A stretch of 64,000 nt of DNA from Streptomyces pristinaespiralis. Its GTDB lineage: Bacteria; Actinomycetota; Actinomycetes; Streptomycetales; Streptomycetaceae. Below the pieces are notes generated by a model, which had not been told where the DNA came from, did no database searches, and worked only from the letters and a program-made list of their open reading frames with translations. Positions 62,349-64,000 of this stretch are shown here, in pieces (position 1 is the first letter of the stretch; the number at the start of each line of letters is the position of its first letter). Where the stretch lies: assembly GCF_001278075.1 (NCBI RefSeq), contig NZ_CP011340.1, positions 8,057,501 to 8,121,500 on the forward strand, given 5' to 3'. Made by a program: the position numbers and the translations under genes.

Positions 62349-63251
62349 GTGGACATCGATGTGCTGGGGGAGCTGGCCGTCAGGGAGAACGGGGTCTCGG
62401 TGACCCCCACGGCGCCCAAACCGCGCCAGGTGCTGGCCCTGCTGGCGCTGCACGCCGACCGGGTGGTGCCGGTGGCGTCGCTGACCGAGGAGCTGTGGGG
62501 GCAGCGGCCGCCGCGCAGCGCGCGCACCACGCTGCAGACCTACGTCCTGCAGCTGCGGGAGCTGATCTCGGCGGCCCTGGTCCACGACACCCCGCCGGAC
62601 ACCCCGCCCGGCACGCCGCCCGGCACGCCGCCGGGCACCGTGGCGGGGGGCGGGCACGGCACGCCGCGGGGCGGGCGGCGCAGCGCCAAGGACGTGCTGG
62701 TGACCTCGCCGGGCGGCTATCTGCTGAACACCTCCGGCGGCACCAGCGACGTGCGCACCTTCGAGCTGCTGGCCGGGCAGGGATACCGGGCGATGGACGC
62801 CGGGGACTTCGCCGGCGCCGCCCGCCAGCTGCGGGAGGCACTGGCGCTGTGGACCGGCTCCGCGCTGGCCGGGGTGCAGAGCGGGGTCCTGCTGGAGATG
62901 CACGCACGGCGCCTGGAGGAGACCCGGCTGTGCGCGCTGGACCAGCGCATCGAGGCCGACCTGCGCCTGGGCCGCCACCGCGAGCTGCTGGGCGAACTGA
63001 CCGTCCTGGTCAGCCGCTACCGCACCCACGAGAACCTGCACGGCCAGTTCATGCTCGCCCTGCACCGCTCCGGCCGCCGCAGCGAGGCACTGGAGGTCTA
63101 CCAGCGGCTGCGCGCCGCCCTCGTGCGCGAGCTGGGCCTGGAACCCTCGGCCGCCCTGCGCCGCCTGCAGCGCTCGATCCTGATGGCCCACCCCGAACCA
63201 CAGCTCGAGCCCGCCCCCCGCACCGGCGAGCGGCTGAGCCGGGCCGGCTGA
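62349..63251 (+). CDS. SARP family pathway-specific activator (AfsR/DnrI/RedD type)
   Basis: 300 residues from GTG 62349 behind GGGGAG. N-terminal OmpR-like winged helix (about 1-100: Pro-Lys-Pro-Arg-Gln-Val-Leu-Ala-Leu-Leu-Ala-Leu; Leu-Trp-Gly-Gln-Arg-Pro-Pro; Leu-Gln-Thr-Tyr-Val-Leu-Gln-Leu-Arg), broken by a Pro/Thr/Gly insertion at about 80-105, then the bacterial transcriptional activator domain (Leu-Arg-Glu-Ala-Leu-Ala-Leu-Trp-Thr-Gly; Gly-Arg-His-Arg-Glu-Leu-Leu-Gly-Glu-Leu). Short SARPs of this type, for example TylS, activate antibiotic clusters. Control by the ARE upstream is likely. Confidence 0.92.
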   Translation: MDIDVLGELAVRENGVSVTPTAPKPRQVLALLALHADRVVPVASLTEELWGQRPPRSARTTLQTYVLQLRELISAALVHDTPPDTPPGTPPGTPPGTVAGGGHGTPRGGRRSAKDVLVTSPGGYLLNTSGGTSDVRTFELLAGQGYRAMDAGDFAGAARQLREALALWTGSALAGVQSGVLLEMHARRLEETRLCALDQRIEADLRLGRHRELLGELTVLVSRYRTHENLHGQFMLALHRSGRRSEALEVYQRLRAALVRELGLEPSAALRRLQRSILMAHPEPQLEPAPRTGERLSRAG

Positions 63252-63520
63252 CACCACCCCCGGCCCGGCCCGCGCCGACCCGGCTCCGGAATCGGGCCCA
63301 CGGTCCGGGTCCGGAATTCCGGTACGCGGCCGGCCACCGGATGCGGCACGCGGCACGCGATCCGCACGGGCGTACCGACCACACAGCAAGACCCGACCTC
63401 GGCAGAGGCAACCACCCACGCGCCGCCGGCGCGCAGGCGCCAGGGGTCACCAGGGGCAAGGGCCGGCCCGAAAACAAGGAGGGCCGGCAGGTGAACGGGG
63501 AAGAGAAAGGGGAAACCGGG

Positions 63521-64000
63521 ATGCAGGCCAGATCGGAGCGCACCCGCCGCAGGCTGGTCCTCGCGGGCGCCCAGATGTTCGACCGGTACGGCTACGCCAG
63601 TGCCACACTCGGCCAGATCGCCGGCGCCGCCGGCATGACCAAAGGCGCGCTGTACTTCCACTTCGCCTCCAAGGAAGGCCTGGCCGACGCCGTCCAGGAA
63701 CGCGGCCGGCAACTGCTGTGCGACTTCGTCCAGCAGCAGTGGGAGGCTGGCGCCGCCCCCCTGCAGGCACTGATCGACCTCACCCACTGGCTGGCCGACG
63801 CCCTCTACCAGGACCCCGTCGTACGCGCCGGACTGCGCATCACCAACGAACGCGCCGGCCGCCACCCCGCCGCCACCGACTTCCACCAGACCTGGATCAC
63901 CGAGGTCCTGCGGCTGCTCGGCCAGGCCGCCGCCGCCGGCGACCTGCGCGAGGACGCCGCGGGCGAAGGCGGCCAGAGCCTGCTGACCGCCGCCGTCTGC
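63521..64000 (+). CDS. Butyrolactone-receptor-like TetR regulator, cut by window end
   Basis: 160 residues visible; ATG 63521 follows GGGGAA, with GTG 63491 as alternative. HTH: Leu-Val-Leu-Ala-Gly-Ala-Gln-Met-Phe, Gly-Gln-Ile-Ala-Gly-Ala-Ala-Gly-Met-Thr-Lys-Gly-Ala-Leu-Tyr-Phe-His-Phe. The Thr-Lys-Gly-Ala-Leu-Tyr-Phe-His-Phe motif again marks the receptor class. A third family member in the same island, comparable to AvaR3 or to the several srr receptors of S. rochei. C-terminus lies outside the window. Confidence 0.85.
   Translation, partial: MQARSERTRRRLVLAGAQMFDRYGYASATLGQIAGAAGMTKGALYFHFASKEGLADAVQERGRQLLCDFVQQQWEAGAAPLQALIDLTHWLADALYQDPVVRAGLRITNERAGRHPAATDFHQTWITEVLRLLGQAAAAGDLREDAAGEGGQSLLTAAVC

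Overview
High G+C throughout, GTG and TTG starts, strong third-position G/C bias and the gene content (gas vesicle operon of the gvpO-A-F-G-J-L-S-K type, several SpoIIE-type phosphatases, SARP and butyrolactone-receptor-like regulators, Holin-X and DUF5709/DUF6480 stress proteins) point to a Streptomyces chromosome or a close relative. No rRNA, tRNA, CRISPR array or intact insertion sequence was seen.

Layout. (1) 1-2412: an iron-box-controlled pair, penicillin-acylase-like hydrolase plus a siderophore-type GNAT cut by the window edge. (2) 2.5-5.1 kb: GNAT, Rv2258c-like methyltransferase, secreted protein. (3) 5.6-13.3 kb: a general-stress block (sensor SpoIIE phosphatase, phosphoribosyltransferase, DUF5709, DUF6480, DUF3140, UdgX DNA repair protein, PAP2-like membrane protein, thioredoxin-reductase-like flavoprotein). 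(4) 13.4-17.0 kb: complete gas vesicle operon on the minus strand. (5) 17.3-23 kb: Holin-X/LEA-like operon, an HTH membrane protein with a long acidic repeat, two small secreted proteins including a CAP-domain protein. (6) 23-30 kb: two GNATs, SDR/TetR divergent pair, hemerythrin, Mrr-like nuclease, YihY membrane protein, cardiolipin-synthase-like phospholipase D. (7) 30.3-41.2 kb: a sigma-B control region: PP2C phosphatase, sigma factor, RsbW-like ATPase, two MarR paralogues, a HAMP-repeat hybrid kinase and an ANTAR/GAF/PAS phosphatase translationally coupled to it. (8) 41.2-54.1 kb: mixed genes including a TetR/DUF4386 pair, a twice-frameshifted pseudogene, a membrane KAP-type NTPase, a lipoprotein, DUF2283, a hydrolase and a DUF2182/DUF1326 pair. 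(9) 54.3-64 kb: a signalling island: acyl-CoA oxidase, butyrolactone-type receptor, cytochrome P450, second TetR, SARP activator and a third receptor-like TetR running off the end.

How the parts fit. Several sites matching GNNT-N14-16-GGGTAY (the sigma-B family promoter of Streptomyces) precede the sensor phosphatase, UdgX/DUF3140 (divergent, sharing one palindromic -10), hemerythrin and the sigma factor itself, so regions 3-7 look like one stress regulon together with its regulators. Region 9 has the gene set of the Streptomyces avermitilis avenolide locus (aco, avaR1, cyp17, avaR2) followed by a SARP, with ARE-like operators before aco, the receptor, the second TetR and the SARP. It therefore looks like a butenolide/butyrolactone switch at the edge of a specialised-metabolite cluster that continues beyond the window. 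No afsA-type synthase is visible here.
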